Assembly (NCBI RefSeq): GCF_020521555.1
Contig: NZ_BPWA01000001.1
Coordinates: forward strand, 1,736,001-1,800,000
From: Rodentibacter sp. JRC1
GTDB lineage: Bacteria; Pseudomonadota; Gammaproteobacteria; Enterobacterales; Pasteurellaceae
Direction of reading: 5' to 3'
Length of the DNA: 64,000 bases
Below the pieces are notes generated by a model. It was not told the origin of the DNA. It saw nothing but the letters and a program-made list of their open reading frames with translations, and searched no databases. Positions 54,369 through 64,000 of this stretch are shown here, one piece after another. The position numbers were made by a program, and so were the translations under genes. The first letter of the stretch is position 1. Each line of letters opens with the position of its first letter.

Positions 54369-55700
54369 ATGTTTTCATTTTTGAAAGCCTCTCCGCCGGC
54401 TCCACGGATTGATCGTGCCAGAACTGACGTAGAGTATAAAAAATTACGTTGGCAAGTATTTGCCGGCGTGTTCATCGGGTATGCCGCCTATTATCTTATC
54501 CGCAAAAATTTTTCTCTTGCGATTCCTTATTTAATTGATGAGTATGGGTTTACCAAAGCTGATTTAGGTACAGTAGGTGTGGCGTTATCGCTGGCTTATG
54601 GTTTTAGTAAATTTATTATGGGCAACGTCTCTGACCGTAGCAACCCAAAATATTTTATTACTCTTGGGTTATTAGGTTCTGCTGCCGTGAGTTTAATCTT
54701 CGGTTTAGTACCGGGCGTGTTATCGTCTATTCCGTTAATGATCATCTTAGCCGCATTCAATGGCTGGTTCCAAGGTATGGGGTATCCGCCGGGGGCAAAA
54801 ACGATGACAAATTGGTTCTCCGTGTCTGAGCGTGGTGTTTGGTGGAGTTGGTGGAATGTGTCTCATAATCTTGGCGGCGGTTTAATTGGTCCCTTGGCGA
54901 TCCTTGGTTTAGCGATTTTCGGGACTTGGCAATCCTTGTTTTATTTACCGGCGTTAATTGCGATCCTATTAGCTTTCATTATGTTTTGGCTTATGCGTGA
55001 TACCCCGGAATCCCAAGGCTTGCCTCCGGTTGATGAATGGAAAGGTGAAAAAGTGGTGCAACATACCGAGTCCGCACATACACTTTCTTCCAAAGATATT
55101 TTCAAAAAATATATTATCAATAATAAATTCTTATGGGCGATTGCGATTGCAAACGTGTTTGTTTATTTTATCCGTTATGGGATTATTGATTGGGCACCAA
55201 CCTACTTAAAAGAGGTGAAACATTTTTCAGTCGATAAACAAAGCTGGGCGTATTTTTTATACGAGTATGCCGGTATTTTTGGTATGTTAGCCAGTGGTTA
55301 TTTAAGTGATAAAGTCTTCAAAGGGCACCGTGCACCACCAATGTTATTATTCCTCATCGGTGTACTTATTGCGATTGTCGTATATTGGAAAAATCCGGCC
55401 GGTAACCCATTGGTGGATAATATTTGTTTGATTGCCATTGGTTTTTTAATCTATGGTCCGGTGATGATGATAGGCTTGCAGGCGGCGGATTTAGTCCCTC
55501 GTGTCGCAACCGGAACGGCAACGGGATTAACGGGTTTGTTCGGCTATTTATTAGGTTCTGCCGGTGCAGGTTATGTAATGGGCAAATTAGTGGACTTATT
55601 CGGTTGGGACGGCGGATTTTATGCCTTAATCGTCTCTTGCTTCTTAGGGTTCCTATTTATTGCCTTTACGTTATTCCATAAACCGAGTGTAGTGAAATAA
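54369..55700 (+). CDS. glpT: Glycerol-3-phosphate transporter GlpT
   Basis: Major-facilitator antiporter that takes up glycerol-3-phosphate in exchange for phosphate. The 443 residues show the N-terminal GYAAYYLIRKNFSLAIPYL, with the phosphate-binding R45. The organophosphate:phosphate signature is GWFQGMGYPPGAKTM and the second site FIRYGIIDWAPTYLKEVKHF. It is closer to GlpT than to the hexose-phosphate UhpT. GGAGG site at 54360 precedes the ATG. Confidence 0.92.
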   Translation: MFSFLKASPPAPRIDRARTDVEYKKLRWQVFAGVFIGYAAYYLIRKNFSLAIPYLIDEYGFTKADLGTVGVALSLAYGFSKFIMGNVSDRSNPKYFITLGLLGSAAVSLIFGLVPGVLSSIPLMIILAAFNGWFQGMGYPPGAKTMTNWFSVSERGVWWSWWNVSHNLGGGLIGPLAILGLAIFGTWQSLFYLPALIAILLAFIMFWLMRDTPESQGLPPVDEWKGEKVVQHTESAHTLSSKDIFKKYIINNKFLWAIAIANVFVYFIRYGIIDWAPTYLKEVKHFSVDKQSWAYFLYEYAGIFGMLASGYLSDKVFKGHRAPPMLLFLIGVLIAIVVYWKNPAGNPLVDNICLIAIGFLIYGPVMMIGLQAADLVPRVATGTATGLTGLFGYLLGSAGAGYVMGKLVDLFGWDGGFYALIVSCFLGFLFIAFTLFHKPSVVK

Positions 55701-55716
55701 TCTTATTCTTGAATAG

Positions 55717-55757
55717 AAGTGCGGTCAAAAAAATTCTCGATTTTATGACCGCACTTT
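55717..55757. terminator. Terminator from an inverted uptake-sequence pair
   Basis: AAGTGCGGTCA, sixteen-base AT-rich loop, TGACCGCACTT, between convergent glpT and cmoA. Confidence 0.75.
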
Positions 55758-55763
55758 GTTTAT

Positions 55764-56489
<726 letters not shown>

Positions 56490-56715
56490 TTACATTACAT
56501 CTAATATAGGATGATGAATATCTCACGCTCGAACGGAAGGGGGAATTGAGTACGTGAAACATCAATCTAGTTAGAAAATAGTTAAAAAGTGCGGTTATTT
56601 TAGGGAAAGTTTTCAACGGGTCAAATAAATTTCCGTTTCTGATTTAAAACATAGTGCTTTTTCCGTATAATTCGGCAATATTTTCTATTTTTACAGAATG
56701 TTAGAAGGAATAAAT

Positions 56716-58485
56716 ATGATGCGTACACATTATTGCGGTGCGTTAAACCGTAGCAACATAGGACAAGAAGTAACACTAAGCGGCTGGGTGCATCGTCGCC
56801 GTGATTTAGGCGGTTTGATTTTTATTGATATGCGCGATCGCGAAGGCATTGTTCAAGTGTGTTTTGATCCGAAATATCAAGAAGCTTTAACGGCTGCTGC
56901 GGGGTTACGTAATGAATTTTGTATTCAAATTAAAGGTGAAGTGATCGCTCGCCCTGAAAATCAAATTAATAAAAATATGGCAACCGGTGAAGTGGAAGTA
57001 TTGGCAAAATCATTAAGTATTTACAATTCTTCTGACGTGCTACCGCTTGACTTCAACCAAAATAATACTGAAGAACAGCGTTTGAAATATCGCTACTTGG
57101 ATTTACGCCGTCCTGAAATGGCAGAACGTCTCAAAACTCGAGCCAAAATTACCAGTTTTGTACGCCGTTTTATGGACGAACACGGTTTTTTAGATATTGA
57201 AACGCCAATGCTTACCAAAGCCACCCCAGAAGGGGCGAGGGATTATCTTGTGCCAAGCCGTGTACATAAAGGCAAATTTTACGCCTTGCCGCAATCGCCA
57301 CAGCTTTTCAAACAGCTTCTAATGATGGCGGGCTTTGACCGTTACTACCAAATCGTAAAATGTTTCCGTGATGAAGACTTGCGTGCCGACCGCCAGCCCG
57401 AATTTACTCAAATCGATGTTGAAACATCATTCTTAACGGCATCGGAAGTGCGTGAAATTATGGAGCGTATGGTGCACGGCTTGTGGTTGGATACTATTGG
57501 GGTGGATCTTGGCAAATTCCCGGTCATGACTTGGCAAGAAGCAATGCGCCGTTTCGGCTCGGATAAACCGGATTTGCGTAATCCGTTAGAAATGGTCGAT
57601 GTGGCGGATATTGTAAAAGACGTGGATTTTAAAGTATTCCAAGGTCCGGCAAATGATCCGAATGGTCGTGTCACAGTGATTCGTGTGCCGAACGGCAATG
57701 AAATTACCCGTAAACAAATTGATGAATACACGCAATTTGTCGGCATTTACGGTGCGAAAGGGTTGGCTTGGTTAAAAGTCAATGATGTAAATATCGGCCT
57801 TGAAGGTGTACAAAGCCCAATTGCGAAGTTCTTAAATGAAGAGGTGCTAAAATCCTTATTGGAACGTGTTGGCGCACAAACCGGCGATATTCTTTTCTTT
57901 GGTGCGGATAAATGGCAAATCGCAACCGATGCAATGGGAGCGTTACGTTTGAAACTCGGCCGTGATTTAGGTTTAACCCGTTTAGACGAATGGCAACCGC
58001 TTTGGGTGATCGACTTTCCAATGTTTGAGCGTGATGATGAAGGCAATCTTGCTGCTATGCATCATCCGTTCACCTCACCCAAAGATTTCACTCCGGAACA
58101 GTTAGAAGCCGATCCGACAGCTGCTGTTGCTAATGCTTACGATATGGTAATTAATGGTTATGAAGTGGGTGGCGGCTCTGTGCGTATTTTCGACCCGAAA
58201 ATGCAACAAACCGTATTCCGTATTTTAGGTATTGATGAAGAACAACAACGTGAAAAATTCGGTTTCTTGTTAGACGCACTAAAATTCGGCACACCACCGC
58301 ACGCAGGACTTGCGTTCGGTTTAGACCGTTTGACGATGTTGCTAACCGGCACCGAGAATATCCGTGATGTCATCGCCTTCCCGAAAACTACCGCAGCCGC
58401 CTGTTTAATGACAGAAGCACCAAGCTATGCGAACCTGCAGGCGCTGGCGGAGTTGGGGATTGAAGTAAAAAAACTAGCGGAATAA
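56716..58485 (+). CDS. aspS: Aspartyl-tRNA synthetase
   Basis: Class II synthetase charging tRNA-Asp. The 589 residues show an N-terminal anticodon-binding OB fold ([20 protein letters not shown]), [10 protein letters not shown], motif 2 ([18 protein letters not shown]) and motif 3 ([12 protein letters not shown]), with the bacterial GAD insert. The start is one of two adjacent ATGs (56716 or 56719) following AAGGAA; the ATG at 56698 includes the ribosome site and is rejected. Confidence 0.97.
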   Translation: MMRTHYCGALNRSNIGQEVTLSGWVHRRRDLGGLIFIDMRDREGIVQVCFDPKYQEALTAAAGLRNEFCIQIKGEVIARPENQINKNMATGEVEVLAKSLSIYNSSDVLPLDFNQNNTEEQRLKYRYLDLRRPEMAERLKTRAKITSFVRRFMDEHGFLDIETPMLTKATPEGARDYLVPSRVHKGKFYALPQSPQLFKQLLMMAGFDRYYQIVKCFRDEDLRADRQPEFTQIDVETSFLTASEVREIMERMVHGLWLDTIGVDLGKFPVMTWQEAMRRFGSDKPDLRNPLEMVDVADIVKDVDFKVFQGPANDPNGRVTVIRVPNGNEITRKQIDEYTQFVGIYGAKGLAWLKVNDVNIGLEGVQSPIAKFLNEEVLKSLLERVGAQTGDILFFGADKWQIATDAMGALRLKLGRDLGLTRLDEWQPLWVIDFPMFERDDEGNLAAMHHPFTSPKDFTPEQLEADPTAAVANAYDMVINGYEVGGGSVRIFDPKMQQTVFRILGIDEEQQREKFGFLLDALKFGTPPHAGLAFGLDRLTMLLTGTENIRDVIAFPKTTAAACLMTEAPSYANLQALAELGIEVKKLAE

Positions 58486-58503
58486 TGACCGCACTTTGAG
58501 ATA

Positions 58504-58524
58504 AATGGGCGTTTATGCCCATTT
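58504..58524 (+). terminator. Terminator after aspS
   Basis: AAATGGGC, six-base loop, GCCCATTT, then TCATTTTTA. It lies ahead of nudB, so nudB is read either through it or from its own start. Confidence 0.65.
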
Positions 58525-58552
58525 TCATTTTTATCTCTTTTTGATTATCGCA

Positions 58553-58984
58553 ATGCCATTCAAAAATCCTAACGCCATTCTCGTTGTCATCTACGCTCAG
58601 TCCACCGGGCGTGTTTTAATGTTGCAACGTAAAGATGATCCTGATTTTTGGCAGTCGGTAACGGGCTCAATTGAGAAGGGGGAGACTCCATATCAAGCGG
58701 CAGTGCGGGAAGTGAGGGAAGAAACCGGGCTAAAATCGACCGCACTTTTTGATTGCCAACAAGTGGTTGAATTTGAGATTTTTCCGCATTTTCGTTACAA
58801 ATATGCTCCAAATGTTACCCATTGTCGTGAACATTGGTTTTTGTTGCCGTTGGAGAGGGAGCAAATTCCACAATTAAGCGAGCATTTAAGTTACCGTTGG
58901 CTTCCGCCCCTTGAGGCGATTAACTTGACAAAATCGCCTAATAATTCCGAGGTCATTAGTCAATATATATTGCGAAAACGATAG
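58553..58984 (+). CDS. nudB: Dihydroneopterin triphosphate diphosphatase NudB
   Basis: Nudix hydrolase removing pyrophosphate from dihydroneopterin triphosphate in folate synthesis. The 143 residues start MPFKNPNAILVVIYAQ and contain the Nudix box GSIEKGETPYQAAVREVREE (from about residue 39), VEFEIFPHFRYKYAP and HWFLLPL. The longer frame from 58505 would place the aspS terminator inside the gene. The ATG has no clear ribosome site. Confidence 0.9.
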   Translation: MPFKNPNAILVVIYAQSTGRVLMLQRKDDPDFWQSVTGSIEKGETPYQAAVREVREETGLKSTALFDCQQVVEFEIFPHFRYKYAPNVTHCREHWFLLPLEREQIPQLSEHLSYRWLPPLEAINLTKSPNNSEVISQYILRKR

Positions 58985-59122
58985 GTAAAGCTATGGCAAA
59001 TATTTTTCAATCTCCGCCGGTAATGGAAAGTGATAATATTGTTATCTGCCTGCTAACATCGCAGCAATTAATATATTCCCCCCCTATATTGCCTATTTAG
59101 AATTAATTTCCTTATTTTTGAG

Positions 59123-59147
59123 AAAAAGCGGACGTTAAATCGTCCGC
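59123..59147 (-). terminator. Terminator of the acyl-CoA dehydrogenase-like gene
   Basis: GCGGACG, six-base loop, CGTCCGC with TTTTT following on the minus strand. Confidence 0.8.
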
Positions 59148-59164
59148 ATAGGCATTTATTTGAG

Positions 59165-60235
59165 TTAAGGCTGATTTAAAATCGTCCGTAGCTGTACCGC
59201 ACTTGGGGTTACAATGGGCAGGAAAGCCATTTCTCGCCAACGGCGGATAAAATCGGAGCCTGTATTTTCTAAATAGCCTCGCCCCCCACCTGCTTGTAAC
59301 TCGAGCAAAATACTGCTTGCCACCACATTGACAATATCAATGCGGAGTTGAAATAGGGATTTTGGCTCGGTGATAAATTGTTGGTTTGCCAAACCTTGAG
59401 CAAGCGCTTGTTCAATGCGAGTGAGTTCTTGTTTAGCTTGTTCCCATTCTGCTTTGAGTACATTGCGACTGCTGTGATATTGGAAGCTATTTTCCACTTC
59501 ATTTAGGGATTTTTGAGCTAAACCAAACGCCATTCCAAATTGTAATCCGAGAAAAGCAGGGCGAATTTCCGCAAGATAGGCTTGGGCATTATCGCTGATG
59601 ATCCATTCTTTATTTAATTCAAGGTTGTCTAATCGCACAGGGTGAGTGTGGCTACCTTTCAAGGCGACTAGCGGCAATTCAGGCAAACGTTCTAAGCCCG
59701 CTTCAGAAGGAATAGCAAGAATTAAAGCGGGGCGATTTGGTTCGTCTTGGAAGTCCGCTGCAAAAATAATCGCAAATTTTTCACTGCTTAGGTTAGTAAT
59801 CCAAGGCAAAGTCCCATTAAGGTAATATTTCCCCGCTTTTTCGGTAATTCTGACGTTTAATTCCTCAATGCCGGAGAGGAATTTGACCGCATTGGATAGC
59901 CCTGTGCCACCGGCTCGTTCTCCTGCTAATAATTCTGGTACAAGGCGTTGATGCAAGGGGCTTTGGCTTAAACGTAGGTTTTCGATTAAAGTGCGATGGC
60001 CCCACGCACAAAAAGCGGCAGTTAGTGAGTAGCGAGCCACTTCGGTAATGGCATCAATAGCAGATTGTAAAGGGTTGCCATTGCCGCCTAATTGCGTTGG
60101 AATTCCGTGTTTAAATACGCCTCCTGCTACTAATTGGGGAAGTAATTGATCGGCATATTCAGTAGATTGATCGAGTGAATTAGCGTGTGTTGTGAGCCAT
60201 TTCACTAAATCAGGGGTAAGATGTTGTGTTGTCAT
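59165..60235 (-). CDS. Acyl-CoA dehydrogenase-like flavoprotein
   Basis: A 356-residue protein with the acyl-CoA dehydrogenase layout: N-terminal helical part (HGIPTQLGGNGNPLQSAIDAI), a middle part with GGTGLSNAVKFLSG, and a C-terminal helical domain (QLRIDIVNVVASSILLELQAGGGRGYLE). The usual LTEP segment before the middle domain is altered, so it is a divergent member, closer to the monooxygenase or sulfur-oxidation branches. Probably co-transcribed with the CMD protein 76 bp upstream. Substrate unknown. Confidence 0.75.
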   Translation of the reverse strand: MTTQHLTPDLVKWLTTHANSLDQSTEYADQLLPQLVAGGVFKHGIPTQLGGNGNPLQSAIDAITEVARYSLTAAFCAWGHRTLIENLRLSQSPLHQRLVPELLAGERAGGTGLSNAVKFLSGIEELNVRITEKAGKYYLNGTLPWITNLSSEKFAIIFAADFQDEPNRPALILAIPSEAGLERLPELPLVALKGSHTHPVRLDNLELNKEWIISDNAQAYLAEIRPAFLGLQFGMAFGLAQKSLNEVENSFQYHSSRNVLKAEWEQAKQELTRIEQALAQGLANQQFITEPKSLFQLRIDIVNVVASSILLELQAGGGRGYLENTGSDFIRRWREMAFLPIVTPSAVQLRTILNQP

Positions 60236-60311
60236 TATGTGTTACCTCTTGATATTGGCATAAATCGGCAACACAAGCGGTTGCCTTTAGATGAAAATTT
60301 GCATTATCAGA

Positions 60312-60857
60312 TTACGCAAAAGGTTGTAACTCTGGGTTAATCGGTGTTTCAGCAATATTATTCACATAGTTACAAAGGGTTGCGAGGCTCACTCCTAAAA
60401 TCACATCAATGGCATTTTGTTGGTTATAGCCTGCCTTGAAAAATTCCGATAACTGTGCTTCGGTTAATTTGGCTTTCTGTAAAATAACGGCCAAGGTAAA
60501 ACGAGCCAACGTATCTAATTTTGGATCCGCCTCAATGCGAGCGGTGGCTCGGATAGCATTGACAACATCTTCCGGCATATTAAGTAATTTCAATGAAATT
60601 TTAGTATGCCCTGCCACGCAAAAGCCACAGCCATTAACGACCGCAGCGGTAATTTGTACCACTTCACGCTCTTCGGGAGTCAGGCTATTGCGACCGTTAA
60701 TCCCCCCTACGGTGCGATAGGTTTCTAATGCCGTTGGGGCATTAGCCAGCACGCCGATTAAATTTGGGATAAAGCCGTTTGTTTGTTTAACCGCTTTTAA
60801 CGCTTCTTGAGCGGCGGCTGGAGCGGAGTCAATAGTGTGAATTTGAAAAGTTGTCAT
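60312..60857 (-). CDS. Carboxymuconolactone decarboxylase-family (AhpD-like) protein
   Basis: A 181-residue AhpD-fold protein. The redox motif CGFC lies in TAAVVNGCGFCVAGHTKISL, with the conserved histidine three residues on; FIPNLIGVLANAPTALETY is typical of peroxidase-related members. First gene of a two-gene minus-strand unit with the acyl-CoA dehydrogenase-like gene. Role unknown. Confidence 0.85.
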   Translation of the reverse strand: MTTFQIHTIDSAPAAAQEALKAVKQTNGFIPNLIGVLANAPTALETYRTVGGINGRNSLTPEEREVVQITAAVVNGCGFCVAGHTKISLKLLNMPEDVVNAIRATARIEADPKLDTLARFTLAVILQKAKLTEAQLSEFFKAGYNQQNAIDVILGVSLATLCNYVNNIAETPINPELQPFA

Positions 60858-61082
60858 AATCGTGTCCTATGTTTTGTTAAAATAAAATGTGGTTAATGAA
60901 AATGTTTTTAGCATAAAACTATTTTTATAATAAACAACGAATTTAAATTTATTTGATATAACTAAATGATCTAATGGGGTTTGGTTTAAAGCTAAAAGGA
61001 AAAGCGATTTTATTCTTATAAGTAGCAAGATAGAATGATGAAAAAACACATTCAAAGGTGAACAAAAACAAAGGAAGGAAAG

Positions 61083-61643
61083 ATGAATGTTACAGTTTAT
61101 TGCGGTGCAAACCTAGGGAATGATCCTATTTATCAAGCTGCAGCGGTGAAAATTGGAAAATGGATTGCCGGCAATCATCATAAATTGATTTATGGTGGAG
61201 GAGGAGCCGGTTTAATGGGCGTGGTGGCGGATACGGTATTATCTCAAGGTGGCGATGTCATCGGTATTATACCGACTTTTTTAGCCGAGCGAGAATTAGC
61301 CCATCAAGGTTTAACCCAATTAATCACGGTTGATTCAATGAGCGAACGCAAAAAAATGATGATTGAATTAGGGCAAGTTTATATTGCTTTGGCAGGTGGT
61401 CCCGGCACATTAGAGGAAATTAGTGAAGTGATTTCATGGGCAAGGATAGGGCAAAATTCCAACCCTTGCATTTTATTTAATCAAAACGATTATTATGAAC
61501 CATTAAAAATAATGTTCGATCAAATGGTAAAAAGCGGTTTCTTAACTTTAGCAGATCGGCAAAAAATCTTATTTTCCGATAACTTAAGTGAAATCGAACA
61601 ATTTATTGTGAATTATCAGCCTCCGCAAGTTAGACGTTACTAA
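61083..61643 (+). CDS. LOG family (Rossmann-fold) protein, TIGR00730 type
   Basis: A 186-residue nucleotide phosphoribohydrolase-like protein related to plant LOG cytokinin-activating enzymes. It carries LIYGGGGAGLMGVVAD and GGPGTLEEISEV, close to the family PGGxGTxxE motif with alanine in place of the first proline. In bacteria such proteins act on nucleoside 5'-monophosphates; its partner here is not known. Divergent from the CMD gene. Confidence 0.85.
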   Translation: MNVTVYCGANLGNDPIYQAAAVKIGKWIAGNHHKLIYGGGGAGLMGVVADTVLSQGGDVIGIIPTFLAERELAHQGLTQLITVDSMSERKKMMIELGQVYIALAGGPGTLEEISEVISWARIGQNSNPCILFNQNDYYEPLKIMFDQMVKSGFLTLADRQKILFSDNLSEIEQFIVNYQPPQVRRY

Positions 61644-61811
61644 GAGATTACAAAACGAAAAATAATTTCAAAATGATTAGTGGCTAAATAAAAACGCATT
61701 GATAGAATATTAAAAAAACGTTGCTTTTTTTGACCGCACTTTGGGTGAGAAAAGGGGGATTCGAGAGTATTGACGAAAGAAATAATGCTTTTTTTCAAAA
61801 AATGAAAAAAA

Positions 61812-61840
61812 TTGAAATTTTCCCTTATTTCCGCTATAAA
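61812..61840 (+). promoter_or_regulatory. Promoter for yebC
   Basis: TTGAAA (61812-61817), 17 bp, TATAAA (61835-61840), with the start about 35 bases before the yebC ATG. Confidence 0.7.
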
Positions 61841-61881
61841 TAAGCGTTTTTTACAGATAGATTGAATTTAGAGGTATTACG

Positions 61882-62622
61882 ATGGCAGGTCATAGTAAGT
61901 GGGCTAATATTAAACACCGCAAAGCGGCGCAAGATGCCCAACGGGGAAAAATTTTTACCAAACTCATTCGTGAATTGGTAACTGCCGCCAAATTAGGCGG
62001 GGGGGATGTGTCGGCTAACCCACGTTTACGAGCGGCGGTGGATAAAGCCTTATCCAGCAATATGACAAGAGATACCATTAACCGTGCAATTGAGCGTGGT
62101 GTAGGCGGTGGTGATGACACCAATATGGAAACCAAGGTTTATGAGGGTTATGGCCCTGGTGGTACAGCGGTAATGGTGGAATGTTTAAGTGATAACGCCA
62201 ACCGCACTATTTCCCAAGTTCGTCCGAGTTTTACCAAATGTGGCGGTAATTTGGGGACTGAAGGTTCTGTGGGTTATTTATTTAGCAAAAAGGGTTTGAT
62301 CTTAATTGCTTCTGCTGATGAAGATGCGTTAACTGAGGCGGCGATTGAAGCCGGAGCGGATGATATTCAACCACAAGAAGACGGCTCTTTTGAAATTTAT
62401 ACCGCTTGGGAAGAGTTAGGGGCGGTGCGTGATGGTATTGAAGCGGCAGGTTTTAAGATTGATAATGCCGAAGTGACGATGATTCCTTCCACTACTGTGG
62501 ATTTAGATGCTGAAACTGCCCCGAAATTGCTGAGATTGATTGAAATGCTAGAGGATTGTGATGATGTGCAGAACGTTTATCACAATGGTGAAATCAGTGA
62601 TGAAGTGGCAGCCTTATTGTAA
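61882..62622 (+). CDS. yebC: YebC/PmpR family translation factor
   Basis: Conserved protein long described as a regulator and more recently as a factor that relieves ribosome stalling at proline stretches. The 246 residues start [20 protein letters not shown], with [28 protein letters not shown] and the C-terminal [14 protein letters not shown]. Usual neighbour of ruvC; here a lipoprotein gene separates the two. Confidence 0.97.
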   Translation: MAGHSKWANIKHRKAAQDAQRGKIFTKLIRELVTAAKLGGGDVSANPRLRAAVDKALSSNMTRDTINRAIERGVGGGDDTNMETKVYEGYGPGGTAVMVECLSDNANRTISQVRPSFTKCGGNLGTEGSVGYLFSKKGLILIASADEDALTEAAIEAGADDIQPQEDGSFEIYTAWEELGAVRDGIEAAGFKIDNAEVTMIPSTTVDLDAETAPKLLRLIEMLEDCDDVQNVYHNGEISDEVAALL

Positions 62623-62708
62623 ATTTTTGTAAAGTTCGAAACTTTTTAGTTTGTTATTTGACTCAGTTACTGAGTTTTTCTCAGCTTAACTTAAAGAAGG
62701 AAATTTTT

Positions 62709-63218
62709 ATGAAGTTAACAAAAGTTTTTGCAGCATTAGCATTCGCTAGTGTATTAGGTGCTTGTTCAACCGCATCCGACATTGGAAATACCGTTGTTGA
62801 TGGTGTGAAAGCGACAGGAACAGCAATTAGTGATGGGGCAAAAGCTGCAGGTTCTGCCGTTGTTGATAGTGCAGAAGCAGTAAAAAATACCGTAACAGGC
62901 AAAAGCTCACAAACTGTAGCTTATCTTTGTGATTCAAACGGTAAAACCAATCGACCGGTTTCAGCTACTTATCTTTTTGACGGCGATAATGTGAAGTCGT
63001 CAAGCGTTACTTTAGGTAAAAAAGTATTAGCAAAAAATTTACCTGTAGATGAAAAATATACTGACGGCGTTCAATTCACTGACGGTAAAAACGTTTGGAC
63101 CCTAATAAGTGCGGTTACGCCAAAAAACGTGAAGAGTGTAGAACCTGTGATGTTTACGGTTAAAGGTCAAGAAACTGACCGTATCATAGTCAGAAATTGT
63201 TCTATTGCAAAAAAATAG
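62709..63218 (+). CDS. Predicted lipoprotein, unknown function
   Basis: From ATG 62709 (AAGGAAA site) the product is 169 residues with signal peptide and lipobox VLGAC, cysteine 19. A repetitive alanine-rich linker of VxDxxKATGTAISDGAKAAG character (about 25-60) carries near-repeats. The C-terminal domain (SQTVAYLCDSNGKT to the end) is beta-rich with two cysteines (YLCD and RNCS) and may resemble MliC-type lysozyme inhibitors, which is a weak guess. It lies between yebC and ruvC. Confidence 0.7.
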   Translation: MKLTKVFAALAFASVLGACSTASDIGNTVVDGVKATGTAISDGAKAAGSAVVDSAEAVKNTVTGKSSQTVAYLCDSNGKTNRPVSATYLFDGDNVKSSSVTLGKKVLAKNLPVDEKYTDGVQFTDGKNVWTLISAVTPKNVKSVEPVMFTVKGQETDRIIVRNCSIAKK

Positions 63219-63238
63219 TCATTTACCAAAACAAATAT

Positions 63239-63267
63239 GAGCCAGCATTGACTGGCTCGTCTTTTTT
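63239..63267 (+). terminator. Terminator between the lipoprotein gene and ruvC
   Basis: GAGCCAG, six-base loop, CTGGCTC, GTC and T6. It ends 24 bases before ruvC, so ruvC may rely on its own promoter or read-through. Confidence 0.85.
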
Positions 63268-63290
63268 GTAGCAAAAATTTATGAGAAAAA

Positions 63291-63857
63291 ATGGCAATTA
63301 TTTTAGGTATTGATCCCGGTTCAAGATTAACAGGTTATGGCGTTATTCGTCAGCAAGGGAAGCAATTGGAATATCTCGGTAGTGGCGTGATCCGTACAGC
63401 TGTTGATGATTTACCGACACGTTTAAAACATATTTATGCGGGAGTAAGCGAGATTATCATTCAATTTAAGCCCCAAATGTTTGCCATTGAGCAGGTATTT
63501 ATGGCGAAAAATGCCGATTCTGCACTAAAACTTGGGCAAGCCCGAGGCACAGCCATTGTTGCTGCCGTTAATCACAATTTACCTGTATTTGAATATGCCG
63601 CACGCTTAGTTAAACAAACCGTAGTCGGAACAGGAGCCGCCGATAAAATGCAAGTACAAGAAATGGTTACTCGGTTATTAAAATTATCCGATAAGCCTCA
63701 AATTGATGCCGCTGATGCCCTAGCCATCGCCATTACGCACGCTCATTCTCTTCAACACAGTTTACATATTGCCCAACATTCACAAAAAACAACAGAAAAA
63801 ATGACCGCACTTTTGAGAACCAGATATAGTCATGGTCGTTTCCGATTAAAAATTTAA
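63291..63857 (+). CDS. ruvC: Holliday junction resolvase RuvC
   Basis: Cuts Holliday junctions at the end of homologous recombination. The 188 residues carry the catalytic acidic residues in [16 protein letters not shown] (D8), [20 protein letters not shown] and the C-terminal [15 protein letters not shown]. Followed at 63917 by ruvA, as usual. Confidence 0.96.
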   Translation: MAIILGIDPGSRLTGYGVIRQQGKQLEYLGSGVIRTAVDDLPTRLKHIYAGVSEIIIQFKPQMFAIEQVFMAKNADSALKLGQARGTAIVAAVNHNLPVFEYAARLVKQTVVGTGAADKMQVQEMVTRLLKLSDKPQIDAADALAIAITHAHSLQHSLHIAQHSQKTTEKMTALLRTRYSHGRFRLKI

Positions 63858-63916
63858 CTGGATATGTGTCCAGTTTTATTTTATGCTATGTAAAATTTTC
63901 TGCTTATGGATAGGTC

Positions 63917-64000
63917 ATGATTGGTCGTTTAAAAGGTATTTTATTAGAAAAACAACCGCCTGAAATTTTACTTGATGTGCAAGGTATTGGTTATGAGCTG
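63917..64000 (+). CDS. ruvA: Holliday junction branch-migration protein RuvA (5' end only)
   Basis: The first 28 codons, MIGRLKGILLEKQPPEILLD and onward to GIGYEL, match the N-terminal OB-fold of RuvA. The rest lies beyond the window. It would form the RuvAB complex that drives branch migration for RuvC. Confidence 0.93.
   Translation, partial: MIGRLKGILLEKQPPEILLDVQGIGYEL

Noticed and set aside
54369..55700. Hexose-phosphate transporter UhpT instead of GlpT
   Set aside because: The N-terminal and RYGIIDW segments match GlpT more closely throughout.
58993..59100. 36-codon frame after nudB
   Set aside because: A weak AGG lies upstream, but the frame is short, ends in low-complexity sequence and has no known relative.

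Overview
The window reads as about 64 kb of chromosome from a member of the Pasteurellaceae of the Haemophilus/Aggregatibacter/Rodentibacter type. The clearest sign is the Haemophilus-type DNA uptake sequence (core AAGTGCGGT or its complement), which recurs throughout, inside genes and as inverted pairs that form terminators. The protein families and local gene orders (kdkA-opsX, fadL-ogt-mutH, tilS-pdxY-accA-znuBC-mepM, tyrR-hflX-hfq-rluC-rne, antiporter-rnt-gloA, aspS-nudB, yebC-ruvCA) also fit this family. I cannot name the species from sequence alone. No prophage, insertion sequence, CRISPR array or rRNA operon is visible; this is mostly core chromosome with several small accessory insertions.

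Layout. 1-5650: 3'-truncated rapA, pnuC, trmN6, srmB, rpsT. 5900-13010: murJ, then a promoter and ribF-ileS-lspA-ispH. 13090-19730: a BtuB-like TonB receptor, then glyQ and glyS separated by a three-gene operon (nitrobindin-like heme protein, thioredoxin-fold protein, small lipoprotein), then a CAU tRNA-Ile2. 20090-25160: small membrane protein, Kef-type antiporter, rdgB, and the LPS genes kdkA and opsX. 25220-28500: AhpD-like protein, divergent AraC regulator, ABC exporter. 28560-39360: yfcZ, fadL, ogt-mutH, marC, tilS-pdxY, accA, znuC-znuB, mepM. 39490-43160: a Fur-box-preceded siderophore ABC transporter of four genes (permease, permease, ATPase, binding protein), placed between mepM and tyrR. 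43168-50195: tyrR with a perfect TyrR box, hflX, hfq, rluC and rne. 50330-58984: tRNA-Ser, priC, a histidine-attenuated transporter gene, rnt, gloA, glpT, cmoA, aspS, nudB. 59165-64000: an acyl-CoA-dehydrogenase-like/CMD gene pair, a LOG protein, yebC, a lipoprotein, ruvC and the start of ruvA.

Regulation visible in the sequence: a complete histidine attenuator (leader peptide MSIIRHYHHHLTE, pause hairpin, terminator) ahead of the antiporter-family gene; a TyrR box whose right half is also the -35 element of the tyrR promoter; a Fur box against the start of the siderophore operon; a possible FadR operator ahead of fadL; UUG starts for rpsT, murJ and mepM. TilS and its substrate, the CAU tRNA-Ile2, are both encoded here.

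Repeats: a 95/96-bp element with three short hairpins occurs twice (22565 and 53577), and a palindromic intergenic family with a conserved one-sided flank occurs five times, one copy with its core replaced by an unrelated palindrome.
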